A DNA stretch of 64,000 bases from Nemophila menziesii (taxonomy: Eukaryota > Streptophyta > Magnoliopsida > Boraginales > Hydrophyllaceae): the NCBI GenBank assembly GCA_029959085.1, contig JARWIR010000031.1:4278001-4342000 (forward strand). The letters are read 5' to 3'. Within the stretch, counting starts at the first letter, position 1. Each line of letters begins with the position of its first letter. Positions 35,655 to 46,000 of the stretch are shown here, in pieces. The translations under genes and the position numbers were made by a program. The notes beneath the pieces were generated by a model that was given only the letters and a program-made list of their open reading frames with translations, was not told the DNA's origin and did no database searches.

Positions 35655-38600
35655 ATTTTAACGATATCTTGCGAGCAGCCCTAACACTTGACTTACCGGA
35701 ATTTATGGAAGAACTAACCGAAACCGTAGCTGCTTTGAACTCCGGAACTATGAAACATAGGCATCTCGTCTATGAGCCATTCCGAGAACCTGGGGAGATA
35801 GTATCTAAAAAGAAACCATCTATCGAGTCTCCCCCACAACTAGAAGAAAAGCCGCTTCCTTCACACTTGAGGTATGCGTATTTAGGTACTAACAACACTC
35901 TACCTGTTATTGTTTCAGCTACTTTAACAGGTCCTCAAGAAGACAAGCTGTTGCGCATACTGAGAGCTAACAAAGAGGCGATTGGTTGGACTATTGCTGA
36001 TATCAAAGGTATTAGTCCTTCCTATTGCCAACACAAAATCATTCTAGACGATGAAAACGCGCGCTCAGTTGAAGGACAAAGAAGATTGATGCCAGCTATG
36101 AAGGAAGTAGTGAAGAAAGAGGTTATCAAGTTGCTAGATGCGGGAATCATCTATCCCATAGCTAGCAGCGAATGGGTGAGTCCGGTTCAATGCGTACCAA
36201 AGAAGGGTTGTATTACCACCATCTTGAACGAGCAAAATGAAGCCATTCCCTCAAGGACCGTTGTTGGTTGGAGGGTGTGTATGGATTATCGGAAGTTGAA
36301 CAAGGCCACCAGAAAAGATCACTTCCCTCTTCCGTTTATTGATCAGATGTTGGACAAGCTAGCTGGTAGAGAATATTATTGCTTTTTGGATGGATATTCA
36401 GGATACAATCAGATTTATGTAGATCCAAAAGACCAACACAAGACAACCTTTACATGTCCTTTTGGTACCTTTGCCTTCCGAAGGATGCCATTCGGATTAT
36501 GTAATGCACCTGCTACTTTTCAAAGATGTATGATGGCAATCTTCTGGGATATGATTGATGATTTCCTTGAGGTATTTATGGATGACTTTTCTGTGTTTGG
36601 TGATAACTTTGAGGAGTGTTTACGAAACTTGGAGAAGGTATTGATTCGATGCAAGGAGACGGATTTAGTTTTGAACTGGGAGAAGTGTCATTTTATGGTT
36701 CGAGAGGGTATAGTGTTGGGTCACAAGGTTTTGAGTTCTGGTTTGGAAGTTGATCGTGCGAAGATTGAGGTAATCAAGACTCTTCCCCCTCCTATTTCTG
36801 TAAAAGGGGTAAGAAGCTTTTTGGGTCATGCAGGTTTTTACCGACGTTTTATCAAGGACTTCTCCAAAATCTCTAAGCCGTTGTGTAACTTACATGAGAA
36901 GGACACCAAATTCCTTTTCGATGAAGCTTGCATAAAGGCATTCAACGAGATTAAGGAGAAGCTTATTTCTGCACCTATTGTTCTACCTCCTGATTGGAAG
37001 ATTCCGTTTGAGATTATGTGTGATGCTAGTGATCTTGCGATGGGTGCTGTTCTGGTTCAAAGAAAAGAAAAGGTATTTCATTCCATCTACTACGCTAGTA
37101 AAACCTTCACAAGTGCTCAAATAATTTATACCGTAACTGAGAAGGAATTACTAGCTGTCGTGTATGCATTTGACAAATTTCGTTCCTACCTCCTTGGGGC
37201 GAAAGTTGTGGTGTTTACCGACAATTCTGCGATTAAATACCTTATGGAGAAGAAAGATGCGAAGCCGAGGTTGATTAGATGGGTTTTAATGTTGCAAGAG
37301 TTTGATTTCGAGATTCGGGATCGAAAGGGGTATGATAATCAGGTTGCTGATCATTTGTCACGTCTTGAAGGTTCTGAGTCTAATGGAGGACCTGAGTTGG
37401 TTAGAGAAGAGTTTCCTGACGAGAGTTTGTTTTCAGTTTATTCATTAGAGACTCCTAGGTATGCGGATATTGCAAATCTTATTGTGAGTGGTTCTTTTCC
37501 TCAAGGAGCTACCTCACAAGAGAAAAAGAGACTAGCCCACCGAGCGAAACAATTCTTTTGGAAGGATCCTTTCCTCTACAAAACATGCAGTGATCAGATG
37601 GTGAGGAGATGCATACCAGATAAAGATATTCTATCCATTATTATGGGTTGTCATGATTCACCATACGGAGGGCACTTCAAAGGAGACCGTACAGCTGCAA
37701 AGGTACTACAATCCGCTTTTTATTGGCCCACTTTACATAAGGATTGTCATGAGTATGTCAAGAAATGTCACAGATGCCAGTTTACTGGTAATATATCTAA
37801 GAGAGATGAGATGCCGCGTAATAATGTTCTGGAAGTTGAGATATTCGATGTATGGGGTATTGATTTTATGGGTCCTTTTGTACCATCTAACAGAAATCTA
37901 TACATCTTACTAGCTGTTGCTTACGTGTCTAAATGGGTAGAGGTTGTGGCTCTACCAACTAACGATTCGCAAGTAGTGATTAAATTCTTGAAATCACACA
38001 TCTTCACTAGACATGGAACACCTCGAGTTATTATCAGTGATGTAGGTTCACACTTTGTGAACAAATATCTGAAGAAAGTTCTAGAGAAGTATGGTGTGAG
38101 ACACCGTGTATCTACCGCGTATCATCCACAAGCGAATGGTCAAGCTGAGGTCTCTAATCGAGAGATCAAATCCATTCTTGAGAAGACAGTTGGTTCCACA
38201 CGCAAGGATTGGTCAATGAAACTAGATGATGCGTTGTGGGCATATCGTACTGCGTTCAAGACGCCTGTGGGTGCATCTCCGTATCGTATTGTTTATGGTA
38301 AGGCTTGTCACTTACCTCTTGAGCTTGAAATGGGTGCCTATTGGGCAATTGCGGAGATGAACATGGATCCAACCTTAGCTGCGGAGAATCGTATGATGAA
38401 GTTGAATGAACTTGACGAGTTTCGATTTCATGCCTATGAGAATGCCAAACTTTACAAAGAAAAAACGAAGAGATGGCATGACAATCGCATTCGTGAGAAG
38501 AAATTCAAAGTTGGACAGATGGTCCTCAAGTATAATTCCAAGTTCAGCAACTATCCGGGCAAGTTGAGATCAAAGTGGTCTGGTCCATTCGTGGTGACCA

Positions 38601-38761
38601 AAGTTACGCCTCATGGAGCGATAGAGATCGAGAATCCAGACGAGCAACGCACCTTCATGGTGAATGGGCATCATCTAAAACTTTACCATGTAGGCGAGGA
38701 TACCAATCGCAGAATTGATCCACATCCGGGGGAGGTCATGTACCTCCTTGAAGCTGAATAG
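35651..38761 (+). CDS. Athila pol: reverse transcriptase, RNaseH and integrase (open, 1036 codons)
   Basis: This is the replication enzyme part of the polyprotein, uninterrupted over 1036 codons. RT (about residues 80-400) has [36 protein letters not shown] and the catalytic FMDD box at about 309-312. RNaseH (about 450-570) keeps its acidic residues in [22 protein letters not shown] and VADHLSRL. Integrase (about 665-930) has an HHCC finger (HDSPYGGH, then CHRC). Its D-D-E triad lies in [15 protein letters not shown] and [10 protein letters not shown]; the usual Gly after the second Asp is Val here. A GPF module (SGPFVVTKV, near 977) closes it, with no chromodomain. The first ATG is probably not a natural start: upstream protease lies in another frame after a shift. 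The enzyme could be active if expressed, but no test is possible from sequence. Confidence 0.95.
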   Translation: MNFNDILRAALTLDLPEFMEELTETVAALNSGTMKHRHLVYEPFREPGEIVSKKKPSIESPPQLEEKPLPSHLRYAYLGTNNTLPVIVSATLTGPQEDKLLRILRANKEAIGWTIADIKGISPSYCQHKIILDDENARSVEGQRRLMPAMKEVVKKEVIKLLDAGIIYPIASSEWVSPVQCVPKKGCITTILNEQNEAIPSRTVVGWRVCMDYRKLNKATRKDHFPLPFIDQMLDKLAGREYYCFLDGYSGYNQIYVDPKDQHKTTFTCPFGTFAFRRMPFGLCNAPATFQRCMMAIFWDMIDDFLEVFMDDFSVFGDNFEECLRNLEKVLIRCKETDLVLNWEKCHFMVREGIVLGHKVLSSGLEVDRAKIEVIKTLPPPISVKGVRSFLGHAGFYRRFIKDFSKISKPLCNLHEKDTKFLFDEACIKAFNEIKEKLISAPIVLPPDWKIPFEIMCDASDLAMGAVLVQRKEKVFHSIYYASKTFTSAQIIYTVTEKELLAVVYAFDKFRSYLLGAKVVVFTDNSAIKYLMEKKDAKPRLIRWVLMLQEFDFEIRDRKGYDNQVADHLSRLEGSESNGGPELVREEFPDESLFSVYSLETPRYADIANLIVSGSFPQGATSQEKKRLAHRAKQFFWKDPFLYKTCSDQMVRRCIPDKDILSIIMGCHDSPYGGHFKGDRTAAKVLQSAFYWPTLHKDCHEYVKKCHRCQFTGNISKRDEMPRNNVLEVEIFDVWGIDFMGPFVPSNRNLYILLAVAYVSKWVEVVALPTNDSQVVIKFLKSHIFTRHGTPRVIISDVGSHFVNKYLKKVLEKYGVRHRVSTAYHPQANGQAEVSNREIKSILEKTVGSTRKDWSMKLDDALWAYRTAFKTPVGASPYRIVYGKACHLPLELEMGAYWAIAEMNMDPTLAAENRMMKLNELDEFRFHAYENAKLYKEKTKRWHDNRIREKKFKVGQMVLKYNSKFSNYPGKLRSKWSGPFVVTKVTPHGAIEIENPDEQRTFMVNGHHLKLYHVGEDTNRRIDPHPGEVMYLLEAE

Positions 38762-38970
38762 ATGCGAGAGATAACCCGTCGAGCTTAACGACGTTAAACA
38801 AAAGCCATTTCAATGTATATTAGTTTATTGCTTTCAGTTTTTCAATTCCTAGTGTATAATTCTAAGTTAGTGTCGAGTTTTAGTGTCTACTTTTAAAGAA
38901 ATGAGAAGGGTATTGTGTTAATGGTGCAGGAATCGAGTTAGGGGTGCTAGGAGAAATTTTTTGGAGAATT
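38762..38970. other. Post-pol non-coding segment
   Basis: AT-rich leader to the GC tract. The GACGTTAAACAAAAG stretch (38790-38804) and ATCGAGTTAGGG (38932-38943) recur at 23722-23736 and 23878-23889, tying the two elements together. Confidence 0.6.
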
Positions 38971-38974
38971 CATG

Positions 38975-39350
38975 GCTGGCGCGGACTACCCCGCGGTGTA
39001 CCCCCTATACCGCAGGGATGAACCGCGCCCCAAAAACCCGTACCACGGGTCGCGCACCACGGGTCTTATCCAGAAGCAAGAATAAAAGAAGCTGATAGCC
39101 GCGGTGCACCGCGCCCTATACCACACGCTCAAAACGCGTGCCACGGGGTATGTACCGCGGGTTTTTTGACGGAGCACGTGCGGACTACCCCATGCACCGC
39201 ACCCCTGCACCGTAGGGCCAAAACGCGTGCCACGGGGTGCTAGCACGGGTACAAGGCAGAAGCGGAGAAAAATCACACCAGCAGTGCTGCGGTGTACCCC
39301 GCGGTATACCCCATGCACCGCAGGGATGTACCGCGCCAGGCGGTTTGTGA
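38975..39350. repeat. GC-rich palindromic tandem tract of the large Athila element
   Basis: Repeats of GCGGTGTACC, GCGGTATACC, TGCACCGC and ACGCGTGCCACGGGGT/ACCCGTACCACGGGT alternate over about 375 bp, with about 100-bp spacing. The layout is the same as at 23925-24195 but the base sequence has diverged. Open frames across it (for example the 110-codon minus-strand frame) are by-products of GC richness and are not called. Confidence 0.82.
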
Positions 39351-41250
39351 AGAGTTCAAAGCCCAGTCAACTTCTAACCTTAAGGAGATAAACCCTAGCC
39401 TCTTCCAAACGAATTTTCCAGCTCCCAACCCTATATAAACACCTTGAAGCTTGATCAAACCTCCACAACAAACACATTAACATCATCAAATCTCTCCTCC
39501 ATCCTCCATAAACATAACCTCTTCATCAAATTCATCACAAAACACCATTAAACACAATCAAGATCATCAAGCTTTTAAGAGTTCTTCCAAGATTCATCAA
39601 GAAAACAACTTCCTTCATCTAATCCAAGCAAGAAACTCAAGCTATACCAAGTTTTCTTAACTTTATTCTATCCTTGGTATAAACTTGAGTTTGGAATCAA
39701 TTCAACCATGAAAAACAGAACATATGCTTTGGATTACAAGAGGAGGTGTTATACCCTTTGGAGGAGGACACGATGGATCTTCATGGCCAGGTACCCCGTT
39801 CTAATTCTTCTTCTTAATTGATGGTAGGAACTAGTTAGGTAGTTAGTTTAATTTTATTGCTTTATTGAGTCTTTTTCGAGTCGTGGGGACACGACTCACT
39901 TTTGAGTTTGGGGTGGGGTTCGTTGCCTCATCCCAATGTTTTGTGTTTTACATGCTTTCAATAAAATTAATCTTAGGGTTGCAATGACTGTAGAGAATTT
40001 TAAATGCCCCCATCAAGCATGCTTTTTATGAATTAATGATAGAAAATAGTTGACTTTAGGAGTTAGTATGAAGCTGAACTTTAATTGCATGCAAATATGA
40101 GATAATTGATAGGAAAAATTAATGAACAATGCAAAAGAAGTAAACTTGTGCTTAAGGATAATGGGTGGTTTGTAGAACGTGAGATCTAAATGAGTAGAGA
40201 ACCCACTTAGGTATGAACTAGAGATAAATTGTGTAGATAGGAAGATGATAGAGGCAGTTCTTTGTTGGCCCTTTGAATCCTTTTTGGCCTTCTATCCCTG
40301 AATTAATTTTATCCTTCTTAGACAAATTTTTAGCCTTTAAGACTTTCTTTTGTCGCCACATTATAAGCCAATTTCCCTTTAGATTGTTAGGCATGACCAT
40401 ATGACCCGCACTTGAATCACGATCCTGAGACTTCCTGTCTTGAGCTTGAGTTTGGGGTGGTGAGTCCACTATATGGGAATTTACATTGGGTTGGGATTTT
40501 TTTGAGCTTATCAATGATGCTTTGTGCTATACATGATGATGATTCACATGTTTATTGTATTGTAACCCTTTGCCGGGGTAATAGTGAATGGAAAAGAAGC
40601 TTCGAGCTCAAGTTATGAATAGGCATAACTATGAAAAATAGCATGATATCTCAAACATCATAAAGAGAGTCGTAGCTATAAGAAAAAACGAATGATTTGA
40701 AAAGAATTTACATATTCAGACCGGCAAAGTGGAAAATTTTAGGTGAATCATCCTTAGTGCTTATTGGGTTAATTTGGGGACGCTAATTAAGCGCGTTAAT
40801 TGGGTTGAGTGAGAACGTAATTCGAGTGTAAACTCAAGCTCTTGGACAGTTTTGTTGATGGTAAGTGAGGAGAGAGCCAAAAGCTCACTTCAAATCTACC
40901 AAATATACATACCATACCGTCCTTCAGCCTATGCTAAAACCGTAAAGACCTCGTGATTCCTAGATGTACAGTGAGTTAATAGGGATTATTCTAAGTGGAA
41001 TATTCAACACAAGTAAAGATCGAGGAACACCCTATAGCCACCATCTTGAGATAAGTAATAAGCGTAACCTTCTAGCATTGTGAAATTAATTTTGGATTGA
41101 TATTGTTTTGTATTTGATTTTGCATGATAAGTGTAGGTGTATATTAATTCCTAGATTAGACTATATGAATTTTTTTTAAGCTTTGCTTTGGGATTATTTA
41201 CTAGATTCTACCTTCTGCGTTCACCTAAAAGATCCTTTGTTTTTATTTTA
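39351..41250. other. 3-prime non-coding region of the large Athila element
   Basis: About 1.9 kb between the GC tract and the terminal polypurine tract. Athila relatives often have an env-like ORF downstream of pol; none is supportable here. Shared landmarks with 24967-26838 are a hairpin/purine module, GAGCTTGAGTTTGGGGTGG at 40442, CCTTTGCCGGGGTAATAGTG at 40567 and GTGAGGAGAGAGCCAAAAGC at 40865. A CATCAAA-rich stretch (39480-39700) is plain AT-rich leader-like DNA. Confidence 0.7.
39878..39918 (+). promoter_or_regulatory. Internal hairpin plus purine tract
   Basis: GAGTCGTGGGGACACGACTC (39878-39897, 8-bp stem, GGGA loop) is followed by TTTTGAGTTTGGGGTGGGG. It is identical in the stem to 25421-25440 of the gag-only element. 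Confidence 0.6.
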
Positions 41251-41286
41251 CTTTGTCGGGACGACAAAGGTTTGAGTTTGGGGTCT
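41251..41286 (+). promoter_or_regulatory. Hairpin and polypurine tract before the 3-prime LTR
   Basis: CTTTGTCGGGACGACAAAG (41251-41269) is a perfect 8-bp stem with a GGA loop. It is followed by GTTTGAGTTTGGGGTCT abutting the LTR start at 41287. The stem differs from the one at 26839-26857 at several positions but stays fully paired. Confidence 0.75.
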
Positions 41287-43054
41287 TGATGTCTCCCGAT
41301 TTGTTCTAATTATTATCCCCTTGGAGACATCCTTTTAGGTGAATAAATGACTTGTTTGATAGACTTTTAAGCTTATTTGATCATATTGCACTTTCTCCCC
41401 TTGGAAATTACCTATTTGCAGAATCTGAGCTTTTGTGCGTAAATTTGACTATTTTTAATGCAAAGTTAATTGGTTCTTGAATCTCATGAAAGACCAATCC
41501 AAGGAGAAAAAGTGAGAATAAAGTCTTAGTGCATTTTAGAGTGTTAGGAAGTGAATTTTAGTTGAGTTTCTATTTTTAGAGTACACTTTCCTATTTCGAT
41601 TTCTTGATTTATTGATTTATTCTTTTTAAGCATATGCGGTTTAATTATTTATTTAATGTGAAGTTTTTAAAGATAAATGGTAATTACTTAGAGGCCAAGT
41701 CAAGATAAAGATGAAAGGAAAGAATATTTACATGGAAATAAGAAGATTTAGGAAAGATTTATTCAAAGGAGGAAAAGATAAAGCTGCCTTTTGAAATCTG
41801 AAATCCAGCCACGTTTTAGAGATAAAATCATAATTAAAGATTGGCATGGATTCTGGACGAATGTTCTGCACCAATAGAAAATGCTTTCCAAGACAAGCGG
41901 TTTCATAAATTGGAACTTCTCAAACGGATAAATATTGAAAAGGATATGACCAAATCAAATCAGCAGCAAATCTTACCTTTCCTAGAATTTAGAGCTACGA
42001 ATTTGAGAGTCTTTGACTTGTCTTCCACTCCAAGCAAAATTCGACCTAGGTTCCTCCAACACCTATAAATACACCCCTTAACCTCCTACTTCGAGACACT
42101 TCAGAGAATTACACAAGAGGCTTAAGGTTTTCAAGTCAGAGCACGAAGGAGAGAAGAAGCTAGAAGTTGGAGGAATCCTGTTCTTCCAACCATAGTCATT
42201 CTACCCTTTAGGTTTTTCATTTATCTTTTGTATTTGAACATGAATTCCTTTTCTTTTATGTTAGTCTTTAATTTCATTATGAGCTAAATTTCTTTATACT
42301 TGAGAATCGCATAAAAGGGATGAACCTTAATTAATGAATCTATGTTTTGAATTTGGGATTGTTTAGATTTAAACTGAATTGAGTTTTAGGTATTGGATAT
42401 TACTTTGTTTTCATTACTAATTCTTTTAGGAACAACTAGAATTAGCTGTTAGTATTTGGGCTATTCAATTTAGTGGCGAAGTGATCATACGACAGGGGGT
42501 TTGAATACAGATCTAGGTAATACCCGTGTAATGTCCGTTATTGACCGACAGGCTTAACTAGTTACATAGCCAAAGAGGTAAAATCTTATCATCCGAAAAG
42601 CCATATTCGACCATACAGGTGTTTATGATACTTTAGGATAGCTTCTAGGTCCACCCGAAAGGGGGCTAGGAGATATTAGAGTCCCGACTAATATTATAAT
42701 TCCAATTCTACCCTTAAACATAACATAGATTACATTGATTAAGTGGATTCCTTTGCGAGGATCAAGTATTTCTCTTATCTGAAGTTAGTCGTTATTTGCT
42801 TTATTTATTTTCTGTTAAGATTAATTTAGTTTTATTTTAATTGCATCTTTTAATTTCCAAAAACCAAACAAAAATTACTATCTTTTATTTTCTGCTTAGC
42901 AATTATCTCTACTATCTGATTAATATTTGGGTTGAACCTAATCCGTCCCTGAGAACCAACTTGATTATCATATATTACTTGGGACAACCGTACACTTGCG
43001 GTTAAGTGGTTCCTCTATTTTGCACTCAATTTTATAACACCCCAGGACCCACCA
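41287..43054 (+). repeat. 3-prime LTR of the large Athila element
   Basis: 1768 bp, aligned with 31367-33135 apart from about 29 differences counted by eye. It starts TGATGTCTCC and ends GACCCACCA, followed by AGGCG. Confidence 0.95.
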
Positions 43055-46000
43055 AGGCGGGAAAAAGATTTTTTTTAGAATTGTATATTTAAAAAATTAC
43101 GTAAATACCATCAAATAAAACCAAACTCACATAATTAAAAAAAAATGTTTCAAAAAAACATTGAGCATTTAAGATAATTACATTGAGTATCTTTAACAAG
43201 TTCTTATCATTGACACACCATCGCTAATTTTCCATCACCATCACTACTGTTGGCGAAGGCAATGAGTTATACTTAGTGTTTAAGAACTGAAGTCACCTCT
43301 GGTGTCGAAACTGAACATGTTTAGTGTATGACACCAAGCATATTTTAAAACAAAGTTTGCTCAAATTTCTAGACTCGACATCTCTAACAACCAACATGAA
43401 CAGTTTTAACACAAGACGTAATTTATCTACAAAAATATACAACAATAAAACCCTAAGAAATCACATAGGCCTCTAAGAAAAATAAAAAAAGTTTAGTATC
43501 TTGTATGTCTTGAAGTAAGGATGGAGGTGGGAAATTAAGGGTGTAGTTCAAGAACCTTTGGGTTGAATTTTCTAATAAAACCCTATAATACCTTATGGTT
43601 ATTATAAATTACAAAGATACCTACTACCACATGTTAAAGAATTAGTGGAATTTTACTTGGGAGTTACATGGTAACAAATAAGATTTGAGAATCGTTCAAA
43701 GAAATTTTTAAAGTTTGACAACTAATATGGTAATTATAATTTTATTTATGTCTTTCACATTTGATAAAATGTTGTAACTTTCTTATGAGAATACAAACCG
43801 TCCTTTAGAATACATCCATCATTTGTCCATGGTTCGTACCACAAAGTTATATATATGCACCAAAATCAATCAATGAATTACATGACAGTCTAATAAACAA
43901 TTTTACTCAAAAAATATATAACATTAATCACATTACTAGGTTAGAAAGGTAAGTTACAAGCAATAATTATTTGACTATTGTCCAAATAGATGACCACTTT
44001 TGGAGATTAACTGTCATAGATTTGTTCAAGTTGAGGATCAATATGTAAAGTCACAACAAAAAAATGAATAAATTTTTGATCATTTTAAAAAGTTATATAA
44101 TTTTGTCTTGTGAAAGTTAATCAAGGAGTAAAATAATGGAACTTACATAATTAGATTGTTCTGAAACACCTTCGAAGACTTGAATTTACAATGCTATCAC
44201 AATAGCATTCCTTGTCCCAAAATGGCTTCCATTAAGGAATCTGCAAACTGTGCAATCTATTATAAAATATTATTGTTGTATTCAAATATTGGGCGAGTTA
44301 GAGAATTAGACGATGAAATTTAAAAGATAGAACACTCACGATTTGTGTTAACTTACTAGGCAAGAACGATGTTGCCTCATAAGCCACGTTATCAATGGGT
44401 TGAAAACATCTTGAAACAAGGTATACAAATTATGTTTATCTAAAAATTATCAATTCATTGAAATTACATCAACATATATGATATACGGATGTCACATAAT
44501 TTTTAATTATCTCAAAACTCAAAGTAGCATTGTTTTCCCAAAGGACGTCCAAAGAGTAGTATAATTCGACAAGGCTTTAGAAGTCCACAATTAAAGAGCT
44601 ATAGTCTTCGAAGAAAAAGAATCACCAGCTACATAAGGGTCTCCTTAATCTCATCCAAGGAACCTATATTTAAAAATGTAACTTCTTCTGCAGGAATAAG
44701 CTTCTTTGTTATACATTTTTGATACGCATCATCATGACTTTCCTATATTATCACAATACATTAAGTAAAGAAAAGTCAAAGATGTTAATGAAGATGCATC
44801 ATTGTATTTCGTAAAAGATAACTTACAGAACACTTTGATTCTGATGGACTTTTAATTTCATGCGCATTATTAGTCTCTTGAAAACATACCGAAAAAGATA
44901 TGTAAGACTATTATTTAATAATTTTGGGGGCAGAAAGAAAAACGATCATAATAGATTTTAGAGTGACCGTATGAAAACCTTTTCATCAAACACAATGTGC
45001 TTGAAAGGAGATATAAAACAAAAATAAGGGATTAATAAAGATTACTAAGATTAGCAATAACCGGACTTGAATGGAAATAACATGATTTAGAGTTGATGCA
45101 ACTCATAACTATCAAATCATCTCTTGTTGGACGAATTGATAAAGAGTAGAGGAAGCTAGATACTTGATCCAAAATAATCTGAAAACAAAAATGAGGGAAT
45201 AATAGTCATATTCATAATCTTAAATAATCAATTTAGTATATCCTAGATAAATTTACGGTACTTACTTCTTTTCTTGTGACACTGTGCAGTTGTTGATGAA
45301 AAGAAATAATAAATTTTGATATACAAGTATATGATAAAAGTTAAATAATGAAATTCAAACATTATATACCCTTATTCAGAAATCCCTCAGATCCAATAAT
45401 ATCAATTTGGATTTAAAATTATGTGTGTGTGCTAGACATTGCATGTAAGGTTCTGTAAAATAAGAAACATAATAACTATAGAGCTCAAAAAATAAATAGT
45501 AACTCTATTGACAATGTTTTAAGTAAGAATATAAATACCAGCTGGATCAAGGAGCAAAATAGGTATGATTGAAGGAGAATGATGTCCGGTGTCTCAATGA
45601 TAGAGAAAAATATATGAAAGTAATGTCTATCCTCTCCATCAACAATCGAGCTGTGGAGCTCTATCTTGATTTGATTGGCGCGGCCCCTGAAATCAAGGTT
45701 CCAATTCCAATTCACAGATCCCTACCCTCAATCTAATTTTCTTCTGTTCCAATTAAAATAAGAACTTAAATGATATGGTATGGAAAAAATTTTGATGTTG
45801 AGAGTTGTATTTTATGAATAAAAGGTTTGTAAGAGGGGTAGACTGAATGGAGATACAAAATCGCTCATTACAGTCTAGTTTGACTAAAATTATTAATTGA
45901 ATAATTATGTCCCTGTAATAAAAAGGAGACTTCTCCGATCAATGAATATATCCATTCCTTTCAAATAGAATTTTTTAAATTTAGACAAATAAGTCCATAA

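Larger units (their letters stand above)
31367..43054 (+). mobile_element. Athila-lineage Ty3/gypsy LTR retrotransposon, nearly intact
   Basis: An 11.7-kb element with LTRs 31367-33135 and 41287-43054, a tRNA-Asp primer site at 33142, gag-protease, then RT-RNaseH-integrase, and no chromodomain. It has a GC-rich tract and a polypurine module. The flanking 5 bp are AGGAG (31362-31366) and AGGCG (43055-43059), a target duplication with one mismatch. By eye the LTRs differ at about 29 sites in 1769 bp (about 1.6 percent), so this is the youngest dated insertion here. Gag and protease hold three stops and two frameshifts; the main pol frame is open. No env-like ORF is visible. Confidence 0.95.

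Noticed and set aside
38986..39318. 110-codon minus-strand ORF over the GC-rich tract
   Set aside because: It lies on a tandem GC-rich non-coding tract; long frames arise from GC content and repeat phase. No domain or start context supports it.
41841..42068. 75-codon ORF found twice (also 31921-32148)
   Set aside because: Both copies lie within the two LTRs of one element just upstream of the TATA-like site, so duplication does not show selection.
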